Shown: positions 10,868-22,200 of the stretch, piece after piece | How positions within the stretch are numbered: position 1 is the stretch's first letter | Layout of the letters: every line of letters begins with the position of its first letter | From: Mansonella perstans | Taxonomy: Eukaryota > Nematoda > Chromadorea > Rhabditida > Onchocercidae | Length of the DNA stretch: 64,000 nucleotides | Reading direction: 5' to 3' | Assembly (NCBI GenBank): GCA_037074765.1 | Contig: JBAMDO010000030.1 | Span: 310,001 to 374,000, forward strand | Notes under the pieces: generated by a model | Seen by the model: the letters and a program-made list of their open reading frames with translations, nothing else | What the model was told of the DNA's origin: nothing | Databases searched by the model: none | Program-made: the position numbers and the translations under genes

Positions 10868-13800
10868 TGCAGTACACCTGGAAAATGGCTATTTGTGATG
10901 GATGCTAAAAAAGAAATCCAATGGAACCAACAAACAATACCTCTGTGGATTTGTAAATTAGCTAATACATTAAATTTTATTGGCATAGAGACCATAGTTT
11001 TTCTGAGAAATGTCAAAATATATTCAATTAAGAACAAATTTGGAAAGAAGTTCGTAATATTTCCTTAATTCCAGCAAAAGTAAGATGAAATATGGTCGAC
11101 TGAGTTGTTTTCTTTCTAGCACCCGCTTATTCGCGACGACGGTGGGAACAACTGGCAGATTTACTGTCTGAGATACAGAACAGAACACAAATTAGATTTC
11201 GGCCTTTCATCAAAGAGCGAGATACTAATTACATATCTGTGAAGATAACTACTTATGGCTGCTATGGACTTCTCGGATATGGAAAGGGTGGAGAAAGAGT
11301 AAGTAAATTCAAATTTGCCATGCAAATTTAAATTGTAGTTAGAAATTAACAAAGCTTTCAATCAATCAACTCAGTAGCAGAATGCATGCAGTGAAATATT
11401 GAAAGATGACTTTTATTAAGGTTTCTAATTCTCAAATTCCACATACTGGTATTATTCTACAAATTCTACAGATTTTAAATTCGTACCTTTTAAATTTTTA
11501 ATTTAAAGTTTTTTTTTTTTTTTTTTCCATTTGTTTGTAACAGTTCCTGTTGAGAAAAGCAATTCATCTATTTCACCGTCCTTAATAGACTAATACCTCA
11601 CTTACAACTCCACTTGTCTTCAGTGGATCAATCTGTACGATGAATGTATGGAATATAGTCATATCGTTTTGCGATCAATTTATCAAATTCTTGGATTTCA
11701 AATGCATGCAGTGAAGGAACCGAAAAAAAATATACTGTATTCCGGTCACGACAGTAAGATAGATGTAATAAAATATCATATTTCAAATTTTCCTCCCTGC
11801 ATGATAGCGGTTCTGAGCAGCAACATGAGAAGATGAGGTCTGTGTTCCAAAGTGGGCCTGGGCTTCATTTCATCATTAACTTATAGCTACAGTTATAAAA
11901 AAGAAATCTAATATTAAAAAAATATATAAAAAATATAAAAATCAACCAAGTTATCGTAAATCACTAGCTACAGTTATAAAAGAAACCTAATATAAAAAAA
12001 ATGTAAAAATCAACCATGCTATCTGTAAAACCATGCTATGTTACCTATGCTAACAAGACTACTCTTTTCAAACTTTTTTGTTTTCTCGCTGCTCCTAATA
12101 CTCCTAAAAGCTGCAGTACATTGAATTTGTGATATTGAAAAAGAAATTTATTGTGGATTCAAAAAAGCTGACCAACGAAACCAACAGGGAAGAATGCATC
12201 GGAGCGGAAACTGCAACAAGTATGATGTGTCACCAACCGAATATGGAATTTGTAAGACTTTATATTTCTCTGAACGAAAAGACAAAAGTGTTTCAACTCT
12301 CACTGAAAGTTGAAAACTGTGCTTTATCGATAAAAGCACGGTTCAAATTTCCAATCACAGTATTACTGGAGCAAAGTATACGATTCCAATTACAGTATTA
12401 CTGGAGTAAAGTGTACGATTCCAATTACAGTATTACTGGAGTAAAGTATACGATTCCAATTACAGTATTACTGGAGTAAAGTATACGAGAATCTTATCCA
12501 TTCCTATCCCTACGTGGATGACCCACTGTTCGGACGTGTCTACCGAAGAACCAGAAATATAACCAACTACGACATTTTTCATGTGAACAGAATTTACAAA
12601 CAGGTAACTCAGAATTTACAAATAGATAACTTTTCCTTTAATTTCCCTCAAAAATATTGAGAGAACATCTATAGTAATCGAAGATGATAGTTTTGCTTCC
12701 TGTGTAGGTAATAAAGATTTCAGCGAGAGTAACAAAAAAATAGGAAAGCAACCCTAACAAACATTCTCGCCTAACCTTTAACCCTTCCCAACGATCTCAA
12801 ACAAACCCTTGCTCACCTTCAAGTTCTCCTATTAATTACGGAGATTCAGTGAGAACCGTCATGAAAATTATTTGTTCCAGCCATTTTGATAATTGAATTT
12901 TTTTAAATAGCATTATGCGTTTTGTAATTTTGATTTTTGGAATAAACTTATAATTACGCATTTTGTAATTTTAATTTTTAAAATAATTTAAAAAATGCTT
13001 TGTCAATAAAATTGATGCGTTAATGAATTTCGATTTCGAAAAATTCCATAAAATTAAAATTATCGAGTGAAATGGCAAATATTGAATAAATTGAAGTATA
13101 TTAAAGCGAAATATCGATTACTATGTATACTTATCATCCTTGTCCTTACCAAACCTTACTATATTTTGTATCTACCTTTATCATCTTTATTCTTGACTAC
13201 ACTCCTTATCACCTTATCATCATCAGTTCAGGCTCTTTATCTCTATTCTTGTCTACACTCTCAGGCCAACAAAGATCCGCACTATCGACTGCACAATTTT
13301 GCTAATTCGTCAATGTATAAGGCTGAAGATTTGCAAAAAATGCCTGGTGTTATCATTGGCCTGGCTGATTTGTATTGTGAGGATAGTCTTATTGATTGTG
13401 ATTTCCTACACAGATCCCGGGGCCACTGCAATTCATTTCAGGAATTCAGGTTGGTGCAAAAAATATTTTTGCCAATTTTAGAAAAGTTAAATGTTTATGT
13501 GAGAGAGCTTCTTTTCCCTTTCCTTCGTCTGAAAAAGATCCCATTACAGGTATATATTACGGGTATTTATATATATATATTACAGGTATATATTGTGTGC
13601 TCGAACTTGTGGCATGTGCGGTATAAGCCTACGACTGTATTACATCAGTACGCATCATCCTTTTGTATATACTCAGGTTGTTCTCGCAGTTTCTCTTTCT
13701 TCATTCCGCTTTGTGGGATAATCATCAACTCATTAGCGTGTCATTAATTACTGAAGTATTAGAGCATAATTATTTATTCGTTATATATGACAGTTTTGAA

Positions 13801-15313
13801 CGTCTCCTCTTTTTTTTTCCTGTTCTTTCATGCTTCTTACCCCCCCGTAACTTTCTCTGGGCGTTGTGCCGTAGTGTCACAAAAATTCATCACGGGAATA
13901 AGGAATAACCACGATTTTTGGGAAAATCTAAGATTTACCATGCAAAATTCACTGTAAATAATAAAGAAATAAAACATGGAATCAGTGGACACTTAATAAA
14001 CAAAGAAGTAAAGCCTGGAATTAGTTGTGGATATCCAATGCTACTACTTTCATTCGATAATTAATGAAGCCTGGGAGCCTGGAAAAGTAGAAGAATGGAA
14101 TTGGGAATGGGAGAGAGCCAAGGGCCATCAATGAAATTCCAGTATTTTCAGGAAAAACCGGAGCAACAACTACCAATATGCAGTGATAATCTCGAAGCTG
14201 TTCTAAACGGGACATGTAGTCACACCAATTTGCAGAAAAATTGTTTGCTTTCTAGATTCCGAAACGAATGCCGCAGAAGCTGTGGTTATTGTCCGGAACA
14301 AAGTCGAGTTGACTGTGAATTTGTAAGACTTTTAAGAGTCATGGTGCAAGGGTATAGATTATGTTGATTCGACCTTTGATCCGTGCAATTTTGCTACCTT
14401 AAACTTAGATTCCGAAATGAATGCCATAGAAGCTGTGGTTATTGTCCAGAACAAAGTCGAGTTGACTGCGAATTTGTGAGACTTTCAAGAATCATGATGC
14501 AAGGGTATACATTATGCCGATTCGACCTTTGACCCATTTTGCAACTTTGCTATCTTAAATTTAGACTTTATCAGCTTATTAATTAAATAATTCGTATAAC
14601 ATAGGTAACAGCTATAAATCCAGAATATTTGTACGACCATCCATATTACAATTATCGTTGCCAGTATATTCGAGCAATCTCGAATAGAAAATGCGAAGCG
14701 GTATGACTCTTTTCATTTTCCAGTTCTGCAGCACGAGATTAGGTTCTTAGCCCGAGATTAGCTCTTGGCCAGCCATTCTCTTCCCATTTCAGATAGAATT
14801 TTCAGCAGGGCCTTTTTTGGAAAAAATCTCTGCTCAAAGTAATTAGAGGTAGTAATTACTGTTATCGAACTCTTGCATGGGTTAGTAGATCAAGAAACTT
14901 TCACTGAAATAAGAAAGTCAGATACCAAATCATGGACTAGTAACTTCTCTGTTTGTTCAATAAGAATTTAATTGAGGAAAATATAGGTAATTAATTAATA
15001 AAGATGTAGATATAGGTGATTACGATATAGAAGATATGGGTAATTAATTAATCATTAAGAGTCATTTCTAACGTCGAGAATGTGAAATATTATTAGGAAA
15101 AATTGGACGGACATTTTGTTTCAGGATGAAAAAGTTGCAGTAAATCCAATTACGGATTGCATGTTATCCTGTGGTCATTACGCGTGCTCTCAGGATGACA
15201 TAGAAGAAGACAGGGGTCACAGACAAGTTCCTGTGATGAAGCTTTATGTACCACAAAAAGAATGGCAATTCGCCACTCTTGGCTCATTAAATAATTTTGA
15301 GGAAGCCAATTAA
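10868..15313 (+). CDS. Astacin-like protein with destroyed zinc site and three ShK modules
   Basis: Ten exons in full phase agreement: 10868-10952, 11120-11298, 11624-11764, 12117-12251, 12466-12603, 13265-13449, 13586-13676, 14152-14322, 14605-14700, 15125-15313, giving about 469 residues. Residues 19-226 follow the astacin fold: WNQQTIPLWI at the mature start, TQIRFRPF, YGCYGLLGYGKGG, a Met-turn-like SMMCH, and NYDIFHVNRIY at the end. The normal HExxHxxGxxHE zinc helix reads LRSIYQILGFQMHA (104-117). First His, catalytic Glu and second His are replaced by Leu, Arg and Tyr, so peptidase activity is not expected. Three six-cysteine ShK modules follow, at about 264-299, 328-364 and 373-445. 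The 5' end is open. Either the ATG at 10898 is used after trans-splicing at 10867, which gives no signal peptide, or exon 10018-10068 supplies one. No propeptide was found. Exon 5 and the ShK2 exon overlap tandem duplications. Confidence 0.83.
12361..12480. repeat. 35-bp tandem repeat carrying a splice acceptor
   Basis: Copies start at 12361, 12396, 12431 and 12466. Each contains CCAATTACAG followed by TATTACTGGAGTAAAG, that is, the acceptor and first codons of exon 5 of the astacin-like gene. Only the last acceptor keeps the downstream frame, because 35 is not a multiple of three and the first copy runs into a stop. Confidence 0.9.
14256..14565. repeat. 153-bp tandem duplication of the ShK2 exon end
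   Basis: 14256-14408 and 14409 to about 14565 are near-identical. Each contains the 3' half of the ShK2 exon, its donor and part of the intron. The second copy reads TTCCGAAATGAATGCCATAG and cannot be joined in frame after the first (ATT CCG AAA TGA), so it looks like a dead exon. Confidence 0.88.
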
Positions 15314-15882
15314 TTTATCATTCACCGTTAATTAAGACCAAACTGTAATTAATTCATTCAAGCATAATATAATTTCAATAAAAATATAATTTCATAAAAA
15401 AATATATTTTCAAAATATAATTTCAATAAATTTGATCTCACCGAAAGGAATGATGTGATCCTGCCTGCACAAACTATTTCTTCCTCTGTCTGTTGTAAAT
15501 CTTTCTGTTTTATAACGTATCAAAACGTAACGACATGTAAAATGGAAGAACAACTCACGTGTGTTGTGTGCATTTTTTGCATTTCATTTCAAATCATAAG
15601 TATAAATGTTGGTTCAACATCGGAACTTCTATTCGTTAATTCTGAAATTGTTTTTTGCGGCGGCTGTTGAGAGAAACACACGATTGCATCTCAAGATTTG
15701 GGCTTGTCATTGTTTGTCACGTGTCACGTCAATAAAATGTGCGCACAGCCAACCGATGTCATTTTGCTAATCACTGAGATGACACTGTTGACAGTCATCG
15801 TTCTCACGCAATGTGCAAGTGGAAAACGTACAAAAAAAATAAATTTGGTTTAGTAGTTTTTTGTTTCAAAATATTGAGACAT
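15314..15882. other. Intergenic region before the MSP-domain gene
   Basis: Holds the poly(A) signal of the gene to the left. Around 15670-15800 there are several CACGTGTCACGTC / TGTCATT-like short repeats. No coding exon could be supported, although an ORF from 15455 is open by chance for 71 codons. Confidence 0.5.
15377..15382 (+). terminator. Poly(A) signal of the astacin-like gene
   Basis: AATAAA 64 bases after the stop codon, with further AATAAA-like motifs at about 15424. Confidence 0.55.
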
Positions 15883-18401
15883 ATGACCAATGATGGATTG
15901 AGGAATCTTAAACCGTCATATCTTCAATACGTAGCATCTTTTGTTGCCGATTATGAAACGAATAAAGATTACCATCTTCATGATCTGATCTGTTGGTTTG
16001 ATCCAAATTGATCAAGTAATAGGTTACTTATAAATGTGTTTTAGTTAAATTCTAAGTCAAAACGAACGCAAGATACCGTATCCTCAAGTCAGTCTATGAA
16101 GGAAACCAGAAGCAAACTACAGAAAAACAAAATAGAGAGAAGTGTCAAGGAATCAAGGAAACGATTCCCATCCAAAAGAAAAGGACCAATAGAAGTAAAG
16201 CATCAGGAACAACCACTAGCTGTTTTCTTTTCTGGTTTTCCGATCAACTGATTCGTCAAGAGACGAAAGTCACAGCAGCAGCTTTGAAGTGACTTGAAAA
16301 TTCCGTTGGGCAAACAATTTGTCAAAATTGCTTACTTTAGAAAAAAACAGTTAGCCTACGAAGTCTACCTGATGAAACCTTTTGGCCGAGCAAATCAGGT
16401 CGATTGAGTAAGCCGCGATGGGAGAAAGGAAAAAGTGTTAATGCATTTCCTAAGATGCTTAGGAAGAAGTCACTTACTGTGACACCTATGGTAACTGCTG
16501 GGACACCACCGGAAGATTTGCAAGTTGCTAAGCCTACTGCTGATGTAAGCCGATACTTTTGGAAGTATTTTTTTTTTTTTTTTTGCTTAAATTACTTCTC
16601 GAAGTCCAAATCAAAATCTAAGAAAGGAAAAATACTCATTGTTCATTCATTCCTTTAAAATTATGGCCGAACAGAATCTGATATACCTGAAGAATCTGAT
16701 ATGGAAAACCCGAAAGACCGTATCTCTTACATATATCTGAAGGAAAGCCATTTGGCCATATCTCTTACATATATCTGAAGGAAAGCTCATTGACTATCTC
16801 TTACACAACTCCTAAAACACTTGTAAATTTCTTTTAAACATATCATCCATATAAACTTTTCAATTTTCGATAGCAAAAGTCAAATAAGTCACCAACCATG
16901 CAAAAATTCATAAAAACAATCCATTGAGTGATTTCTCTCAGCCAAATGGCCCGACCAATTTAAACCCAAATAGCCAAACGGCCCGAAAGATTAAAATTTT
17001 TCGGCATAAATGATCCACTCAAACAGTTATGGAAAATGCAGCAATTTAAATTTTTAGGGCAAATCAATATCTAATGAGGAAATTCAAGGAACTGTCTTCA
17101 AAGAACAAGAAGTTAGATGAATTTTAATTTCATTACAAAACTATCAAAGTCATCATTTTTAAGTAATTTTTTGTTGTCTAAAGCATTCATTTCTTAAAGA
17201 AATTATTTATTTCCAGCAAAGCACTCAGGAAAACATTAATGGCCTAACTGACACAAAAGGTGACTTTTCTTTCAAGCCTTCCTTGCAAAACATTAATGGT
17301 CTAAAGTGACAAAAAAAATGACCATTTCTTTCAAACCTTTCTTGCAAACATTAATGGCCTAACTGACAGAAGAGGTGACAATTTCTTTCAGGCCTTTCCT
17401 GCAACTCAAATTTCCTCTCAAATTTTCGTTTTTCCCACCGTTGAAGTTGGTTATTTATGGTCAGAAAAATAAATATTTTGACTATATTTTCTACATGTAG
17501 AAAACTTTCTGTATATAATAATGATATAGAAGAACAAGAACTTGCGCTTGAGCCGAAAAATCTCCGATGGAACGGCGATGAGGAAGGTTACCAAACAGTA
17601 CAACTGAAAAACATTACAAAAGATCGCTTGGCCATAAAAGTACGATGACAGTATTATTTGATTACAAGTATCATTGGAATCACAAATGAAGATATTTAGG
17701 CTGAAGTTTACCAGGAATTAATTAGGAATACTATTTAATTTTTGTTCTTGGCCAATGCACTTGGCCAGATTTCAATGTTTAGTGTAGGAGAAATTTCAAA
17801 AGTATAGGAAGAGGACAGAGGACATCTAGCTAATCGGGAATCAAATCTCATAGATGAGCATCGAAGTGAATAAAAGTTCGACATGCACTTGGCCAGTTTC
17901 ATTTAGTTAGAAGAAATTTCAAAAGTATAGGACAGAGAACAGTCAACTAATAGGGAATCAAATTTCATCGATGAGTATCAAAGTGAGTGAAAAGTTCTTT
18001 TTAAGATATTCAAGGGTACTTCATTCAGCCGAAAATGAATGTGTATCTTCAGGTCAAATGTTCGGATAACCAATTGTACCGGGTAAATCCTGTATTTGGC
18101 TTCATCGATCCCGGAGAGCAATTAATGGTAGATATTATGCGGCGGAAAGCTGTACCAAAGGTGGATAAAATGATTTTCGTCAGCGTACACGTAAGTTCTC
18201 TTTTAAATTTTCGTAAGTTCCCAGGTTTCCGTTCGTTTAAGTTCCCAATTTTTCTCTATGGTGATTCAAACGAAATTTGAACATTCCAATTTTGCTGGGC
18301 CAATATTTCAGGCCAACAAAGATGATATTTTTCCCAAGCCATTGTTCAAACGTTCAAAGGATAGTCAAAAGATGGCCATGTTACCATTGCTTGTCGCTTG
18401 A
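15883..18401 (+). CDS. MSP-domain protein with a basic N-terminal extension
   Basis: Seven exons chain with matching phases: 15883-15991, 16057-16194, 16351-16544, 17217-17259, 17530-17639, 18053-18190, 18312-18401, giving about 273 residues. The last three exons encode a major sperm protein domain, an immunoglobulin-like fold used for cytoskeletal assembly in nematode sperm and, in VAP-like relatives, for protein docking. Diagnostic stretches are LALEPKNLRWN, VQLKNITKDRLAIKVKCS and YRVNPVFGFIDPGEQL. The first half is Lys/Arg/Ser/Thr-rich with no recognised domain. The MSP part is firm. The 5' part is less so: exon 1 must use a weak donor (GTTGGT at 15992) to avoid a stop, and exon 2 has two open frames, the chosen one being the one that joins exon 3 in phase. 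Intron 4 carries a threefold repeat that includes the exon-4 donor. Confidence 0.78.
17225..17405. repeat. Threefold ~60-bp repeat around an MSP-gene donor
   Basis: The block AACATTAATGGCCTAACTGA followed by GACTTTTCTTTCAAGCCTT-like sequence occurs three times. The first copy contains the end of exon 4 and its GTGACT donor; the third also preserves a GGTGAC. The second lacks the GT. Confidence 0.82.
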
Positions 18402-18715
18402 GTTACCACCGACTGATCGGATCGGATCGAATCGGACTGGATCATAATTAGAATATCCGTATATATCTTTCTCCTTGCTTTTCATTTTCTCATATTTATT
18501 ACAACTGAATAAATAATCGCTGTCAATGTCAATTCTGTCTTTTACGCACTTTAATAGAGTTACCGACTGATCGGATCGGATCGAATCGGACTAGATTATA
18601 ACTAGAATATCCGTATATATCTTTCCCTTTGCTTTTCATTTTCTCATATTTATTACAATTGAATAAAATTCGCTGCCAATGTCAATCCTGTCTCTTACGT
18701 ATTTCAATAATAAAA
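18402..18715. repeat. Tandem duplication of the MSP-gene 3' UTR
   Basis: Two copies about 157 bp apart (from about 18400 and 18557) share GACTGATCGGATCGGATCGA, AGAATATCCGTATATATCTT and the AATAAA signals at 18508-18513 and 18662-18667. The transcript therefore has two nearly identical poly(A) sites. Confidence 0.85.
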
Positions 18716-19209
18716 GGGAGATCTTTGTATCTACGAAGGGTCTTGGTCTTTAAATGTTGCATTATATGTCCTGGATGCGTCGTACAGTCGTGCTGCGTGA
18801 AGTATTAACTGCTGCTAAGGATCAATTGCCTGGCTAGGGATCAATCTTGAAGGATCAATCTTTTGTTTCCTTCGTAGGGTCAGGGTTCAAAGGTGAGGGG
18901 GTTGTGTTACTTCATTCCTAGAATCTTCTATACTGTTCCCAATCAATTGCTGAGTATATCTGTTCGATCTGGCCTCACATGCGTATCGCTCTTCACCGTG
19001 TATTGATCATATGTACACATTGACCTTTAACCTATGGAAACCATATCATTTACTGTTTGTTTTCAAAAACTTGTGTGCTTTGCATCTTATATGCATAATT
19101 ATACGTATTGAAGTAAGTAATCGACATCACTTGTCCAGTGTTCTCTTCTCCTTCCACGTTCACTTTTCCTTTTTGAAGTTCAAAGATTTTATAAAGTTTT
19201 AGAGCCATT
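18716..19209. other. Region upstream of pfs-2
   Basis: 494 bp with no supported exon. The sequence just before the pfs-2 ATG lacks a convincing trans-splice acceptor (TTTTATAAAGTTTTAGAGCC), though TTTTAG at 19196-19201 could serve. Confidence 0.4.
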
Positions 19210-22200
19210 ATGGCTGCTGCTTCACCTTTACTGCAATATCAAACGCCATCAGATGTAGATATCTCAAGCTCATCATCAGCATCGTTGCAGCCCGCAACAA
19301 GTTCTTCACAGTTTTCTTCACAGGTTGTTTCTTTCGCCCAGATATTATAGGAATCCATAAGTTACATTTTTTAACGATATATTGTTTGAAGAGAGCTCTC
19401 TTGCAGACAACTTCAAACAGCTCTAGTCAACAGCAGCAGCAACAGCAGCAGATTAATAACCAGTATCAACCATATTACCTACGACCTGGTTATCGATTCA
19501 AAACAAATTTGGTTCGTTATCACTTTTGCATATGCTGTACTTCCATCATTTGTTCACTAATTTTTTTTTTGGTTGAAGCAGACAGCAACAGTTAACAACA
19601 GTTGAAAACAACAGTCAACAGCTATACTTATAACAATTTTTTTTTTAATTTTTGAAAATTTGAAATTTAGCATTCTTGTTCCAAAGTTTGTATGGTTATT
19701 TGCAGCAACCGGTATTGGATGTTGCTGACGGTCCGGGTAGGCGACTGCGCAAGAATGTCGCAAATGTCCGGCGTCATATCGATTACATTGCCAATGTTCT
19801 AAATCATTTTGAGGTATATTTTGCACCAAATTAGCAACATTTATGATTTCTGATCTGTACTACTCGCTTTTTAGTCGTGAAAGTTATAAGTGTTGGGCTG
19901 TTATCGGTAGTGATTTTATCACGAGGGCAAAAAACATTTTTCTCATCACTTTTTGATGAGCTAAATTGTTTTTATCTTTGTAATTAAAGTTTCTTTCTTT
20001 ATCTGCTCTGCTGATGCTTTTTCAACATTTATGGTGCATTCGTCATATTGCTGAAATTATAAACTGTTTGGAAAACACTGGGACTAGGTAATAGTTGACT
20101 TATATATTGTGTGAAATGTTTATTATCAATAAGATATATCCAACTGAAAGGTTAGCATTGGTTGTATTGTCACACATACTGTATCGAAATGGAATTACTA
20201 GGGAAATATGATATAGCGGAGTTTCCTTTTAGAATTAATTTGAAAGGTTAAAAATGTGATATGCGAATCTGACGACATTTTCAGGCTCGATTATGGCAGC
20301 GTGATGTTCGTGGTCGTGGAGCTGTTCAACCAGATATATTATATCAGAATACTGCAGTTCCTCCGACCGCTACTGTAGACAAGACTATTGACTGTGTTTT
20401 AAATAAATTCGTGCGAGCTGCGATGAATAAAGTTAAATGCCCAATTTACAGTATTTGCGTAAGTTATTATTAATTTCGCACATAGTAGCTAATTGCATTA
20501 CTATGATCGACAACATTCTCTCATATTATAGCTATGAATTTAGTTCAGATGATTTTTGTTTAATTTATTGCAACATTTCATTCGTATCTTGATGGGATGA
20601 TTTAGGTCAATTTTTTTTTAACTAAATGTAAAAAAAAAGTGCTCTTTGTCATTGACCTTATATAACGGCTACAGTTCTTTTGGCTGAGTATTGTATTTAA
20701 TTCATTTATAACTTTTAGTGGACACCTGAGGGTAAACGGCTGATAACGGGTGCATCGACGGGCGAATTCACTTTATGGAATGGTACAGCTTTCAATTTCG
20801 AGACAATTCTTCAGGTATTTGTGGCAGCTTTTACCATCCATTTCTCGCTGTATCACTCGTTTATTTCCGTTTTGTCTCATTCATTCATTTCCATGCGTCA
20901 CCGTATGTTATCCGATTACTCCTTGTTATACGTCGTAAGTCACTAATTCGGCCTTAAATAAAGTGAAATAAAGAGAAAAGGCTGAAGAGAGTTTGTAAGT
21001 AGAAATTTATTTTTATAAATGAAAATAAAAGATGATCCAGTCGGCACTGCCTTTTTTATAAATATGCCGATATTTTCCTGCTTTGTATAATTATGAAGCA
21101 GATAAATAGTTTATAAGGCGCTGCTTGTTGACAGTTTGACAATTATCGTGGTGACATTTCTGCATCTTGCAAGATCAATTCAGAATTGGCTAACCGTATT
21201 AATCTGATTTCTTCAAAACATTAGGGTCGGTCAGTTGATCTTTTTAAAATTCAGAATTGGCTAACATAAAATTCAATTCTAAAATTCAGAATTGGCTAAT
21301 CAGTATTAATTTGACTTTTTCAAAACATTAGGGTTAATCAGTTTGATTTTTTTAAAATTTTCCTGAAGCGTTGAAACATGTAAAACTACCGATTAAAGTA
21401 GGTCATTTTGAATTTTTGAATCTCTTTCGGCCTTGAATTATCTGATCAAATCAAAAAACATTATGACTTTGTGCTTTTTGGAATGGTGGTGAAGAGCGAA
21501 ATGTGCTAATCATCTCAGTCACTTATGTTCATTCGTAAATTTTTGTTGAGATCGATTTCGTGTGATGCCTGATTATAACTTATGTGGCCCTATAACTTGC
21601 TACAGTATTATATCCCCTATAACTTACTACAGTAATATGTTCCCCATAATCTGCTACAGTATTATGTCCCCTATAACTTATTAAAAGTTTGGGAGAGTAG
21701 ATGATGATGAAGTAATTCTTCCCATTTCAATAAAATAATGACGGCCCTCAGTTGAGGTCTAGAAATTTTGTTAAAGTTTTGTTAAAAAAAATTCAGAAAC
21801 TGAATTGACACTTTTACAAGGTTTTCTGAGAGTACCATTAAAGATACTCAATAACTGACCTAAAGATGACTCAATTCATGTTTACTGGAAACATTTGTGA
21901 TTTCCATGACTTGCCAGTGACCCATCATCAACTTATATATTCCTTAATGATAATTAATGTTTGCAGTAATAATTGATAGCGGATCCAGATGTTTTTTAAG
22001 GATTTCAGTTTTTCAACCAAAGCATTTCAATCATTTGACTTCTTCTTACAGCGCAGTAACGTTTGTGGATATCTTCATATATGTCCATGAAAGGGTTGGA
22101 ACTTGGAACACTGATGTAAGAGCATATATGGACTTACGCTTGTGGACCAGTCAAATTAAGAAAATTCTTGACGAGCCTAGTCGCTAATGAATTAAGGTCG

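Noticed and set aside
13067..13747. 226-codon plus-strand ORF
   Set aside because: Only 13265-13449 and 13586-13676 are exons of the astacin-like gene; the rest is intron read-through.
14409..14475. Alternative ShK2 half-exon as a real mutually exclusive exon
   Set aside because: Joining it after the preceding donor gives ATT CCG AAA TGA, an immediate stop.
21957..22187. ORF in pfs-2 intron 5
   Set aside because: No recognisable domain and no good splice sites; typical of random open frames in a 2.5 kb intron.
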